Shown: positions 32,788 to 41,721 of the stretch, piece by piece
Layout of the letters: each line of letters begins with the position of its first letter
Numbering within the stretch: the first letter of the stretch is position 1
Origin: Halorubrum sp. PV6
GTDB taxonomy: Archaea > Halobacteriota > Halobacteria > Halobacteriales > Haloferacaceae
Assembly (NCBI RefSeq): GCF_003990725.2
Contig: NZ_CP030065.1
Span: 186,001-250,000 of the forward strand
DNA length: 64,000 bases
Direction of reading: 5' to 3'
Program-made: the position numbers and the translations under genes
Notes under the pieces: model-generated
Database searches by the model: none
Seen by the model: the letters and a program-made list of their open reading frames with translations, nothing else
Told to the model about the DNA's origin: nothing

Positions 32788-32806
32788 TACCAATAATGCG
32801 GTAACA
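32788..32806. promoter_or_regulatory. Copy of the toxin-antitoxin operator
   Basis: TACCAATAATGCGGTAACA differs by one base from the operator at 16089-16107. It is 20 bp upstream of the small gene at 32826 and may be a leftover promoter of a lost antitoxin gene or a true site. Confidence 0.45.
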
Positions 32807-32825
32807 CACATCCTACAGTTGGACT

Positions 32826-32993
32826 ATGCAGAGACTCGAGTGCATCGTAGACGGATGTAGCGCGACCATTGAAGCTGAGACTGAACAGGAGGTCATGGCT
32901 CAAGCGGAAGAACACGCAAAAAGTTCACACCCCGAAGTTGAACTGGACGACGAGACCGTGGACAAAATCAAATCAAGTATTATACAAGTCTGA
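32826..32993 (+). CDS. 55-aa DUF1059-like protein
   Basis: A 55-residue protein MQRLECIVDGCSATIEAETE ... ending KIKSSIIQV. The pattern of a first strand with C-x(4)-C, then E.EVMAQAEEHAKSSHPE fits the small DUF1059 family common in haloarchaea. No function is established. It lies inside an IS/MITE remnant. Confidence 0.6.
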   Translation: MQRLECIVDGCSATIEAETEQEVMAQAEEHAKSSHPEVELDDETVDKIKSSIIQV

Positions 32994-33161
32994 GAGTGGG
33001 GACCGTACTGATCGGAGTATCGGCCTCCTGTATTGGCCGATCCGATCACTGGCTTTCACAACACACCTGTGCGAGATACGCAGTTTTCATCGACCGGCTG
33101 TTTCAGGCGAGAATATGTCTGAAGAAGAGGATTTCAACAGAGCCATTTCATAGTATACCGA

Positions 33162-33281
33162 CTTCTTGTTCATCGATCAGCGGTTCTCTTCGGTGAGGAG
33201 GGAGCATACACATTCCACTTTGTCAGTGGATCGGTCATAATCATACTCGGAAGTTTAGCCGCTGTTGGATACATCTGGTGA
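33162..33281 (+). pseudogene. C-terminal remnant of a membrane protein
   Basis: 40 codons ending in TGA that read GAYTFHFVSGSVIIILGSLA and then AVGYIW, a single hydrophobic helix. The 5' part is cut off by the IS end at 33144. Confidence 0.35.
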
Positions 33282-33357
33282 ACGAAGTCGTAAATTGATA
33301 GCACTCTCAGACAGCAGATAGTCTATTCCAGACCGTCGCTCGGAGGAATGCTTGAGT

Positions 33358-33481
33358 GGTTCTGTTGAAAGCCCCTTGCCATCTTGCGACTTTCTGAGGC
33401 ACTAGCTTTTCATTACACCCGTAACGTCCAATGGGAAAATAGCCCTGCTCAATGTCAACGCTGATGGATTTCAACAGAGCC
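33358..33481. repeat. 124-bp MITE-like element
   Basis: Bounded by GGTTCTGTTGAAAGCC (33358-33373) and GGATTTCAACAGAGCC (33466-33481), inverted and matching at 14 of 16 positions. It has no ORF. The ends match the other IS remnants in the window. No clear target duplication was seen. Confidence 0.55.
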
Positions 33482-33566
33482 ACCTCTGGATAAACTGCCT
33501 CACGTACGCCGTGTCTAACTCAATCGCTACCGATTACGCCCAGTTCTGTTATCAGCTCCTCTCGTT

Positions 33567-36236
33567 CTAATTGAGGAGATTTACCGTTCCGGTGTCACCG
33601 TCGACGCGGATGCGCTGACCATCGGCTATCAGCTCCGTCGCGTTGGTCACAGACACGACCGCAGGCAGGCCGTACTCGCGAGCGACCAACGCCCCATGGG
33701 TCAGTCGCCCACCGACTTCGGTGACGATCCCGCCCGCGGTTGCGAACAACGGCGTCCAGGCGGGGTCCGAGGACGGACAGACGAGGATGTCGCCGGACTG
33801 GAGGTTTGCGTTCGCCGGGTCGTGGACGATTCGGGCTGTGCCCTCGATGATGCCCGAGGAGACGCCCGTTCCGACCAGCGTGTTCGCACCGACGTCCTCG
33901 CGCTCGGCGCGGGGAATCTCTCCCTCACTGGTGATGAGGGGTGGCACGTCAACCCGCTTGTGACGCTCGTGGTCCCGTCGACGCACGTCGATATCCGGCA
34001 GGTCACCGGATGGATCGTCAATGAGCGCAAGCAACTCATCCCTGCGGAGGAACCACACGTCGTCGGTCTCGGTCAGTACGCCTTCGGCCACGAGATGTTC
34101 GCCTGCCCGCTGGAGGGCTTCGTGCCACGCCGCGAACAGGTGTGCCGCGGCGTGTTTGGGCTCGTCCCGCAGGTGGATGTGACTCCGGTAGGTCCGAATG
34201 AGGTGGCTTGCGAGTGGCCGTCGAACTGGGCCGAAGAGCCCACGCCGCGCGTTCGCCTGCAGTTCGTCGATTGTGTCCTGTGCCTGTCGCTTCCGCTCGT
34301 GCAGACGCTCGCGATGGGCCCCTTTTTGTTCTCTGATGAGGTTCCCGCGGATGATACCGATCGGAGTGGCGGGGTCGTCGCGCCACCGGGGGCGACTCGG
34401 GTCGAACTCGCCCGCCGCGCGGTGACCGAAGTCGTCGAGAAACGCTTCGAATCCTTCGACGAACGGTCCACTTCCCTCGATTTCGCGTATCTTCTCGTAC
34501 GGCTGTTCGTCGAGTATTGCTTGCTCGACTGCCGGGGTCTCTCGTGCGAGATCCGCCAGGTCACCGAGTGCAAGCGTCATGCGTGTGCCCACTTCCTGTT
34601 CTGCCCCTCTCGCGGCCGCGTCGACGAGCGCGGCATCCACGCCGGGGACAACCCGTTCGAGCAGTCCGCCAGCGACCGGCCCGACGATAACCCGCACCGA
34701 CTTCGGCGTCATCTCGAAGAGGAACTCGGCCGGGAAGCCCGCGAACGCGTTCTCGACTAATTCGTTCGGGCCTTCGGCGTCGAGGACCTGTGCTTCCTGT
34801 GTCTTCGCCCACGCATTGAACTCGGCCACGTACTCTTCAGTGCCAGCTGCACCGCGGAAGAACGGGAGCACACCCTCTCGGACCATCCCTGGAGTCATCC
34901 CCACGACAAGTGGGAGCGCGCCGGCGAGCTTGCGGAGGACTGTTGGCAGGCTCGAAACGGAGAACTCGCCGCCGAACTCCTCGCGTCGCTCGTCGAGGAG
35001 CCGGACAGTTCCCTCGGCGGCTGACTCGCTTATCACGCTGATGGACTCGACGATGCCGTCGCGTGCCACGCCGAACCCGAGGAATGGTGTGATGTCCATG
35101 TATATCCGTCCCTCAGTTCTGGTGATCCACGCGCGGTCACCGCCGGTGTAGTCGTTCAACATTCCGCCGTAGACCGTCTCCCAGATGTCGAGCGCGAGCG
35201 GTGGCATCGGATCGGTCATCGCCTGTGCGTGACCCATACTCAGGTAGACGTGTAACCGGTCGTCGTCGGGACGCGGTTCCGGGAGTGAGACCAAGGAGGT
35301 GATGGGCCGGGACTGCAGGATCACGAACTCACCATCCGCGAGTGCCCACTCGATGTCCTGTGGCTCGCCGAACAGCTTCTCGATTCGAGTGCCGAGGTCG
35401 ACCAGTGTGCGAAGCTGTGCATCGGAGAGTACCTGTTCGCGCCGCCGCTCCTCGGTCGTCTCCTCGGTTTCCGTTCCGTCGTCGGTGAGGCGTCGTTCGG
35501 TCGCTTTCTCGCCGATGTCGTAGTCGAGTATCTCACCCGTCGCCTTGTCGATGCGGGCATTGTCCGCACTCACCTCACCCGAGACGACCGTCTCACCGAG
35601 ACCGTAGGTCGCTTCCACGGATGCGACGCCCCGCTTCCCGCTGTCGGGGTCGGCGGTGAACAGGACACCCGCGGCGTCGGCGTCAGCCATCTCCTGGACG
35701 ACGACCGCCATCTCCACCGCTGAATGGGAGATACCGTTCCGGGCACGGTAGGCGACGGCACGGTCGGTGAATAGGCTCGCCATACAGTCGCGAACTGCGT
35801 CGAGGACATCGTTCGTGGACACACCGAGAGATGTGTCGTGTTGGCCCGCGAAACTCGCACTCGGCAGGTCTTCGGCGGTCGCCGACGACCGCACGGCGTA
35901 TGAGCTATCGGCGGTAAGCACGTCGGCGATCGACCGTTCGATCTCCTCGGAGAACTCCTGCTCACGAACGAGCGAGCGAATCTGCTCGGCCGTCGCCGTG
36001 GGGGCCTCGGTGTCGGTTTCGTCGAGCGCCTCCAACTCGGCGATGGCGTCGCGGAGTTCCGATGTGTCGATCAGCGAGCGATACGCCTCGGTTGTGACGA
36101 CAAATCCCGGCGGAACCGGCAAGCCGGCCCCGACGAGTTCGCCCAAGTTCGCGCCTTTTCCGCCCGCAAGCGCGAGGTCATCCCGCCCGAGTTCACCGAA
36201 GCGTTTCGTGTACGTAGTTGGGATTTCTGTTGTCAT
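33567..36236 (-). CDS. Rifampicin phosphotransferase/PEP synthase-like enzyme, copy 2
   Basis: An 889-residue protein from ATG 36236 (MTTEIPTTYTKRFGELG); the longer upstream frame is the shadow of the neighbouring gene. Domain order: ATP-grasp-like PPDK N-terminal domain (LALAGGKGANLGELVGAGLPVPPGFVV, SYAVRSSATAEDLPSASFAGQ, DIEWALADGEFVILQSRP), a 400-residue middle domain, and a C-terminal swivelling domain with the phospho-His in GGRLTHGALVAREYGLPAVV. This order fits rifampicin phosphotransferase and PEP-synthase-like antibiotic kinases; the substrate is not known. It starts 4 bp after its paralog ends. Confidence 0.8.
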   Translation of the reverse strand: MTTEIPTTYTKRFGELGRDDLALAGGKGANLGELVGAGLPVPPGFVVTTEAYRSLIDTSELRDAIAELEALDETDTEAPTATAEQIRSLVREQEFSEEIERSIADVLTADSSYAVRSSATAEDLPSASFAGQHDTSLGVSTNDVLDAVRDCMASLFTDRAVAYRARNGISHSAVEMAVVVQEMADADAAGVLFTADPDSGKRGVASVEATYGLGETVVSGEVSADNARIDKATGEILDYDIGEKATERRLTDDGTETEETTEERRREQVLSDAQLRTLVDLGTRIEKLFGEPQDIEWALADGEFVILQSRPITSLVSLPEPRPDDDRLHVYLSMGHAQAMTDPMPPLALDIWETVYGGMLNDYTGGDRAWITRTEGRIYMDITPFLGFGVARDGIVESISVISESAAEGTVRLLDERREEFGGEFSVSSLPTVLRKLAGALPLVVGMTPGMVREGVLPFFRGAAGTEEYVAEFNAWAKTQEAQVLDAEGPNELVENAFAGFPAEFLFEMTPKSVRVIVGPVAGGLLERVVPGVDAALVDAAARGAEQEVGTRMTLALGDLADLARETPAVEQAILDEQPYEKIREIEGSGPFVEGFEAFLDDFGHRAAGEFDPSRPRWRDDPATPIGIIRGNLIREQKGAHRERLHERKRQAQDTIDELQANARRGLFGPVRRPLASHLIRTYRSHIHLRDEPKHAAAHLFAAWHEALQRAGEHLVAEGVLTETDDVWFLRRDELLALIDDPSGDLPDIDVRRRDHERHKRVDVPPLITSEGEIPRAEREDVGANTLVGTGVSSGIIEGTARIVHDPANANLQSGDILVCPSSDPAWTPLFATAGGIVTEVGGRLTHGALVAREYGLPAVVSVTNATELIADGQRIRVDGDTGTVNLLN

Positions 36237-36240
36237 TGAT

Positions 36241-38949
36241 TCAGTTGCTTCCGGCTTCCTCGTCGAGTATCTCGACGGTGCCCCGCGAGCCGTCGATTCG
36301 AATCCACTGGCCGGTTTTGATTTTCTTGGTCGCGTTTGGGACAGAAACGACGGCGGGCAGGCCGTATTCTCTGGCGACGAGCGCGCCGTGGCTGACGCGG
36401 CCACCGACCTCGACGACCATTCCTGCGGCGTTGAGGAACAACGGCGTCCACCCCGGGTCGGCCGAGGGCGCGACGAGAATCTCGCCGCCCTCGACGGTGG
36501 CTTCGGTCGGGTCGTGTACCACTCTCGCGGGCCCTTCGACGATCCCCGTCGAAACGCCGGTGCCGAGAAGTGCTCCATCGGGAACGTCTGTCCGATCAAT
36601 CGCTCCACGGGGCGTCTCACCCTCGCTCGTGAGCAGCGGCGGTTCGTCGAGCGTGTCGTAGAAAGCGACCTCCCGCCGCCGAGCCTCGATATCGGCCTCG
36701 ATGGGGTCGCCGTCGAGCGCGGCGAACAGTTCCTCCTTCCGCAGGAACCAGACGTCCTCGGGACGGTCAAGAACGCCCTCGGTCGCGAGATGACGCCCGC
36801 TGTCGAGCAAGGCCTCACGCCAGCTGGCGAAGCCCTCTGCGGCGTAGTGTTTGGGGTACTCACGGGTGTAGATCGTGTCCCGGTAGGTCTCGATGAGCTT
36901 CCGAACGACGCGTCTCCTGACCGGCCCCAACAGTCCGTGATTGGCCCGTGCTTCGAGTTCGTCGGCGGCACGTTCCGCCTCAACGGCTAACTCGCGTACT
37001 CGCTCGCGATGCTCCCCAGCGTCCTCGTTCGTCAGGTTCGCCCGGACCGTACTGAGCAGCGTCGCCGGGTTCTCGCGCCAGCGCGGTCGGCTCAAGTCGA
37101 GTTCGCCCGTCGCCCGATGGCCGAAGTCCTCCAAGAAGGCCTCGAAGGCCGCTTCGAACTCCTCGCCACCCTCAACGGCGGCGATCTCTTCGAGCGAGGC
37201 TCCGTTCCGGAGGGCGTCGGCGACGTCGGGGTGTTTGCGGGCGACGTCCGCGATGTCGCCTAACCCGAGGTTGATTCGGGTCACGAGATCGCGCTCGAAG
37301 CCCCTCCCCACCTTGTTCACTGTCTCGGGGGCGTCGGCAAAGGTCCGGTTCATCCAGGTGTCGATACCGAAGGCGAGGTACAGCGGCATGGCCCTCGGAT
37401 ACGCTGCGACCATGAACGACTTGATGTCTCCGAACGTGAAAACCGCCCGAGCGCGCTCTGCGGGCGAGTTCGCCGTCGTCACTTCGTCCGGGACGAACGA
37501 CTCCGCAAAGGCGCTCCACGTCTCGTCTAACTCCTCGACCGTCGGCGGCCCCTGGAACGCGTCGAGTGCTCCGGCAGCGAACGCCGGGGCGACCGCAACC
37601 GCGAGGCCGCCGACCCGTCGCGTCGTGCCGGCGACCACCGGTAGCGAGGAAAGCGAGAGCCCCTCGCGCTCGAACTCCTCTGGGCGGCGTTCGATCAACT
37701 CGCGCAGTCCCGCCGCCGCCGGTTCGCTTACCGCTCCGATTACTCCGAGCAGCGGATCGCGCAACCGCTCGACCCGGAGTGCCGGGGTGAGGTCGATGTA
37801 AATCCGACTGCCGGCGGTCACCACCGGCGTCGGCCAGAACGGACCGAAGCCGAACTGTGACATAACGCTGTTCATCCAGGTCTGCCAGAAGTCCTGCACC
37901 AGCGGCGGCATCGCTTCGGACATCGCTTGCATGTGGCCGAGACTCAGGTAGACGTGTAGGCGGTCGTCCGCCGGCATCGGGTCGGGTAACGGGAACAGCG
38001 AGGTGATGGGCCGAGATTGCACTATCTGGAATCCACCATTCGAAAGTGCCCACTCGATGTCCTGTGGCGCGTCGAACAGCGCTTCGATACGGGTCCCAAG
38101 GTCGACAAGCGTTCGAAGCTGTGAGTCCGAGAGGACACGATGTCCACGACGTTCAGCGCTCGTGCTCGTGGCGTCAGTTCCCGACTCCGCGGCCACGCGC
38201 AGTTCGGTCGCCTTCTCGCCAACGTCGTAGTCGAGTACCTCGCCGGTCTCCTTGTTGACGCGGGCGTTGTCGGCGCTCACCTCGCCAGAGACGACTGTGT
38301 CGCCCAGGCCGAAGGTTGCATCGACCGAGACGATTGCGCGACTGTTCGTGTCGGGGTCGGCGGTAAACAATACGCCCGCCGCGTCGGCATCGACCATCTC
38401 CTGAACGACGACCGCCATCTCGACTGTCGAGTGGGCGATGTCGTTGCGGGCACGGTAGGCGACGGCGCGATCGGTGAACAGGCTCGCCATGCAGTCGCGA
38501 ATCCTGTCGACGACGTCGTCGGCGGGGACGCCCAGATGAGTGTCGTGTTGGCCGGCGAACGAGGCCGCCGGGAGGTCCTCAGCCGTCGCCGACGAGCGCA
38601 CTGCGTAGGTCGTGTCGGCGTCGTTATCGAGCGCATCGGCAATCGCGCGTTCGGCCGATTCGTTGAACGACCGATTCTGGATGAGCGCCCGGATCTCGCC
38701 CGCTGTCGTCGTCAGTGCGTCGGCATCGGCGGTGTCGAGCGAATCGAGTCGCTCGACCAGTTCCTGAATCTCCGTGTCGTCGGTGAGTGCTCGGTACGCA
38801 GTGGTCGTCACGACGAACCCCGGCGGGACTGGCAGTCCTGCGTGAACGAGAACGCCGAGGTTCGCGCCTTTGCCGCCGGCGAGCGCGAGGTCGTTTCTTC
38901 CTATCTCTTCGAACCACTGTACGTAACTCTGTGTCTGGTGTTGCGTCAT
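36241..38949 (-). CDS. Rifampicin phosphotransferase/PEP synthase-like enzyme, copy 1
   Basis: A 902-residue paralog of the downstream gene with the same three-part layout: IGRNDLALAGGKGANLGVLV, YAVRSSATAEDLPAASFAGQ and DIEWALSNGGFQIVQSRP in the ATP domain, and GGRVSHGALVAREYGLPAVV with the phospho-His near the C-terminus. The middle domains of the two copies are much less alike, suggesting different substrates. It overlaps the tetR gene by 4 bp, so tetR and both enzymes form one operon. Confidence 0.8.
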   Translation of the reverse strand: MTQHQTQSYVQWFEEIGRNDLALAGGKGANLGVLVHAGLPVPPGFVVTTTAYRALTDDTEIQELVERLDSLDTADADALTTTAGEIRALIQNRSFNESAERAIADALDNDADTTYAVRSSATAEDLPAASFAGQHDTHLGVPADDVVDRIRDCMASLFTDRAVAYRARNDIAHSTVEMAVVVQEMVDADAAGVLFTADPDTNSRAIVSVDATFGLGDTVVSGEVSADNARVNKETGEVLDYDVGEKATELRVAAESGTDATSTSAERRGHRVLSDSQLRTLVDLGTRIEALFDAPQDIEWALSNGGFQIVQSRPITSLFPLPDPMPADDRLHVYLSLGHMQAMSEAMPPLVQDFWQTWMNSVMSQFGFGPFWPTPVVTAGSRIYIDLTPALRVERLRDPLLGVIGAVSEPAAAGLRELIERRPEEFEREGLSLSSLPVVAGTTRRVGGLAVAVAPAFAAGALDAFQGPPTVEELDETWSAFAESFVPDEVTTANSPAERARAVFTFGDIKSFMVAAYPRAMPLYLAFGIDTWMNRTFADAPETVNKVGRGFERDLVTRINLGLGDIADVARKHPDVADALRNGASLEEIAAVEGGEEFEAAFEAFLEDFGHRATGELDLSRPRWRENPATLLSTVRANLTNEDAGEHRERVRELAVEAERAADELEARANHGLLGPVRRRVVRKLIETYRDTIYTREYPKHYAAEGFASWREALLDSGRHLATEGVLDRPEDVWFLRKEELFAALDGDPIEADIEARRREVAFYDTLDEPPLLTSEGETPRGAIDRTDVPDGALLGTGVSTGIVEGPARVVHDPTEATVEGGEILVAPSADPGWTPLFLNAAGMVVEVGGRVSHGALVAREYGLPAVVSVPNATKKIKTGQWIRIDGSRGTVEILDEEAGSN

Positions 38950-39626
38950 CGGGTACTCCGTTCGTCTCTGGTCGACTGGGGCTGTTCTTCGTCTGCCCGC
39001 GTCTCGGATGTGGACGGGGTCGGTTTCGAATCGGTAGTCAATCCCGAGGCGACGCTTTCTACGAGCGTGTCACGGACTGCAGGGTAGAGGTCGTCGCCGA
39101 ATTCCTCCCGATGTAGCGCGACGAACGCGGCAGCATTGATCGCCCCAGTGATCGCTCTGGGGTCACCGTCAATGAGCTGTCCGTCCTCCTGCCACGCTCG
39201 GACGTACGGGAGGAGGTACCCGAGCTCCTGTTCGCGTTGTTCGGCCAGTTCGTCCCCGGAGAACTCCTGAACCAGTCGCTCCCAGTCGTCCTCGACAACG
39301 AGCTGCTGAATAAGGGGGTTCGTCTCGATCTCCTCGATGGTGAGTCGGAGATACGCGGTAATCCCTTCCTGCGGACCCGACGCGTCGGCGAGCAGCTCGT
39401 CGACACTGTCGGCGAACGCCTCCTGCTCTCGGGTCAGGATTTCGAGGTAGAGCCGTTCTTTCGAGTCGAAAAAGTGGTAGAACGTCCCGTCGGCGATACC
39501 GACCGGATCGGTGAGGTCCGAGATGGTCGTCTTCTTGAGACCGTAGCGAGCGAACAGCTTCCGGCCGGTATCGAGTAGTTCGCTCCGGATGTACGCCCGT
39601 TTCTCGTCGCTGAAGCCGGCCATCAT
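38946..39626 (-). CDS. TetR-family transcriptional regulator
   Basis: A 226-residue protein starting MMAGFSDEKRAYIRSELLDTG (ATG 39626 or 39623). The DNA-binding domain LFARYGLKKTTISDLTDPVGIADGTFYHFFDSKERLYLEIL is typical of TetR. The C-terminus is a helical ligand domain with an acidic tail. First ATG bases overlap the TGA of an upstream 27-codon ORF. It is likely to repress its own operon, including the two phosphotransferase-like enzymes, through the operator at 39716-39734. Confidence 0.85.
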   Translation of the reverse strand: MMAGFSDEKRAYIRSELLDTGRKLFARYGLKKTTISDLTDPVGIADGTFYHFFDSKERLYLEILTREQEAFADSVDELLADASGPQEGITAYLRLTIEEIETNPLIQQLVVEDDWERLVQEFSGDELAEQREQELGYLLPYVRAWQEDGQLIDGDPRAITGAINAAAFVALHREEFGDDLYPAVRDTLVESVASGLTTDSKPTPSTSETRADEEQPQSTRDERSTR

Positions 39627-39706
39627 TTCCGTTCCGGCCCCGTTTCAGGACCTTCGCGCACGTCGCCGTAGTACTTCGTCAGATCGTCGGTCTGAATCGC
39701 TGGCAT
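39623..39706 (-). CDS. 27-aa ORF resembling an ABC ATPase N-terminus
   Basis: ATG 39706, TGA 39623-39625, reading MPAIQTDDLTKYYGDV and then REGPETGPERK. The first 16 residues match the usual start of an ABC transporter ATPase, but the rest of the ATPase is missing. The stop overlaps the TetR start (ATGATG), so it may now act as a translated leader for tetR. Confidence 0.45.
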   Translation of the reverse strand: MPAIQTDDLTKYYGDVREGPETGPERK

Positions 39707-39715
39707 GAATTTTCT

Positions 39716-39734
39716 TACTGAACGTTCGTTTAGC
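39716..39734. promoter_or_regulatory. TetR operator, site 1
   Basis: TACTGAACGTTCGTTTAG lies 10 bp upstream of the ATG at 39706, between it and the TATA-like AATATATGA near 39760. It shares TACTGAACGTT with sites at 42088 and 42283. Confidence 0.6.
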
Positions 39735-39937
39735 AACAATATGAATTTATCGTTCGTTCATTCATATATTTTTCACGAGGAGATATCCGGCTCTTTCGGT
39801 CGATTTCAGCCGGTCTGAGTAGGCATTATGAGGCTACCGGCCACCTGCCCGGTATGTCCTTTCACGGAGTCCTCGACTCGTACATTACGGAGTATCTCTC
39901 GCTCGGCGAACAGCTCGTGGAGTTCGCGGTATAGACG

Positions 39938-40723
39938 TTGGTTCTCTATGCGCTTGGCAGAGGGCTACTCGTTCTTGTCGTTCGACGACTCCTCCGACGA
40001 ACTCGTCTGAATCGAACCGTCAGGAAGGCAGTCGCTCGTCTCCTCCGCGCGGTCGTCATCGTCGTCGCGGTGAGTATCGAGGCGGGCGTCGCCGGGTTCG
40101 AGACTACACCCTCTGGCTCGGCACTCGTCGTCGGTGTCATCTCACTGGCGGTCGGCTTCGCTGCTCAGGAGATGCTCGCGAACTTCGTCAGCGGGATCTT
40201 CATCGTGCAGGATCGTCGGCTCAATGTCGGTGACTTGGTCGAATGGGAGGGCGCTTCCGGCGCGATCGACGATATCGGTTTTCGGGTGACCACGATCAAG
40301 ACAGCGAACAACGAGACCGTCCTCGTCCCGAACAGCGAGTTCGCGACCAAGCCGGTCACGAACCGAACGTACAACGATCCGCAAGCGATCTCCTACGAGT
40401 TCGGCATCGGGTACGGTGATGATATCGACGTCGCCACGGACGTTCTTCGGGCGGTCACAAGTGACGTTGAGGCTGTTCTCGACGACCCCGAGCCGTCGGT
40501 TCGCGTGAGCGACCTGGCCGACTCCTCCGTGCTCCTCTCCGCGCGGGTCTGGCTCGCGAAAGCGGATCGAAATCGCCGCGCCAGTATCAAGGCCGAATTC
40601 ATTCGTCGCGTCAACGAGCGGTGTGCTGCCGCCGGAATTGATCTCTCGACGACGACACAACACCCGGTTACCGGTGAGCTGGCGGCATCAGGTAACACGG
40701 ACGGATCGACTGCGGCCGATTGA
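39938..40723 (+). CDS. MscS-family mechanosensitive channel, N-terminus interrupted by TAG
   Basis: 261 codons from TTG 39938. The pore helix and beta domain are clear: GVISLAVGFAAQEMLANFVSGIFIVQDRRLNVGDLVE, then VLVPNSEFATKPVTNRT. In the same frame 84 bp upstream an ATG at 39854 opens MSFHGVLDSYITEYLSLGEQ LVEFAV, which is stopped by TAG at 39932-39934 three bases before the TTG. The segment looks like the natural first helix, so the gene probably started at 39854 and has a nonsense codon, unless translation restarts at TTG. The protein would protect against osmotic downshock. Confidence 0.75.
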   Translation: MVLYALGRGLLVLVVRRLLRRTRLNRTVRKAVARLLRAVVIVVAVSIEAGVAGFETTPSGSALVVGVISLAVGFAAQEMLANFVSGIFIVQDRRLNVGDLVEWEGASGAIDDIGFRVTTIKTANNETVLVPNSEFATKPVTNRTYNDPQAISYEFGIGYGDDIDVATDVLRAVTSDVEAVLDDPEPSVRVSDLADSSVLLSARVWLAKADRNRRASIKAEFIRRVNERCAAAGIDLSTTTQHPVTGELAASGNTDGSTAAD

Positions 40724-40762
40724 GAGGCCACGTCTCGTCCTCAATGCCGTCGAACGAGGATT

Positions 40763-41635
40763 TTAGACCGTTTCCAGTTCGTTTTCGAGCGCTCGAAGTC
40801 GGGCGATGCGGTCGTCCGTACTCGGATGGGTGCTGAACAGCCGACCAATGACCCCGCTTCTCAGCGGGTGGATGAAGAACGCGTTCATTTCTGCGTTCTC
40901 ACGGAGATCTCGATCCGGAACACGGTCCATCTCACCGGAGATCTTCGCCAGCGCGGACGCAAGCGCGCTCGGCCTGCCCGTGATTACGGCACCACCACGG
41001 TCGGCTGCGAACTCTCGGTATCGTGAGAGCGTTCTGATCAACACGAACGAGAGAATCCAGACTACGAACGAGGCGATGATGGCGACAAAGACGGGCGGGC
41101 TCTCCTCGTCACCACCGCCGCCGAACAGCCATCCCCACCGGACGACGAGCAACGCGAGCGTCGAGAAGAACGACGCGAGGGTCATCACCATCACGTCACG
41201 GTTCTTGATGTGTGCGAGTTCGTGCGCGAGCACACCCTCCAGTTCGTCAGCATCGAGCGTCTCAAGGAGCCCCGTCGTTACACAGATCGTTGCCGTCGCC
41301 TGTGAACGGCCAGTCGCAAACGCGTTCGGCACACGCGTGTCCGAGACGGCTACGGTGGGCACCGGGAGGTCAGCCTGCTGGCTCAATCGGGATACTGCGG
41401 CGTGGAGCTCAGGGTACTCTTCCTCGCTCACCGCGCTCGCGCCCATCGAATAGAGCGCAAGCCGGTCGCTGAAGAAGAACTGTCCGAGCATGAACAGCCC
41501 CATCACGACGATGATCGTCAGGAGTCCGGCGTTGACGGTGAGAAGTACGCCGATAAAAACGGCATACAGGCCCGCCAAGAGTCCAACTGTGAGGAGCATT
41601 CGGGCACGAAGCCCCCAGTCCGGTGACCAGTTCAT
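40763..41635 (-). CDS. htpX: HtpX-like M48 membrane metalloprotease
   Basis: A 290-residue protein. Two N-terminal transmembrane segments are followed by the zinc site HELAH (residues 138-142), two further helices and the third ligand region RYREFAADRGG. It ends STHPSTDDRIARLRALE, a typical HtpX tail. It degrades damaged membrane proteins. It converges with the mscS gene and has its own promoter region. Confidence 0.9.
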   Translation of the reverse strand: MNWSPDWGLRARMLLTVGLLAGLYAVFIGVLLTVNAGLLTIIVVMGLFMLGQFFFSDRLALYSMGASAVSEEEYPELHAAVSRLSQQADLPVPTVAVSDTRVPNAFATGRSQATATICVTTGLLETLDADELEGVLAHELAHIKNRDVMVMTLASFFSTLALLVVRWGWLFGGGGDEESPPVFVAIIASFVVWILSFVLIRTLSRYREFAADRGGAVITGRPSALASALAKISGEMDRVPDRDLRENAEMNAFFIHPLRSGVIGRLFSTHPSTDDRIARLRALENELETV

Positions 41636-41721
41636 TGTTGGTTCGAGATTGAGTTCATTTGTAGTGGGATGTTACGGCGAGTTTGTTCGCTGTCCTCGGA
41701 ACGCCGTCAGGGATTTCGGTG

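Larger units (their letters stand above)
31812..33144. repeat. IS/MITE remnant bounded by GGCTCTGTTGAAATCC ends
   Basis: Left end GGCTCTGTTG at 31812, continued as AAATCC after the IS6 insertion (32523), and right end GGATTTCAACAGAGCC at 33129-33144. Without the IS6 the unit is about 640 bp and contains the small gene at 32826. Confidence 0.5.

Noticed and set aside
36237-36983. N-terminal extension of the phosphotransferase-like gene at 33567
   Set aside because: The extra frame is the shadow of the paralog at 36241-38949; the domain starts at ATG 36236.
27597-39934. Pyrrolysine readthrough at the two TAG codons
   Set aside because: No pyl genes or recoding element are seen in the window, and nonsense mutation is simpler; it is kept only as a possibility to test.
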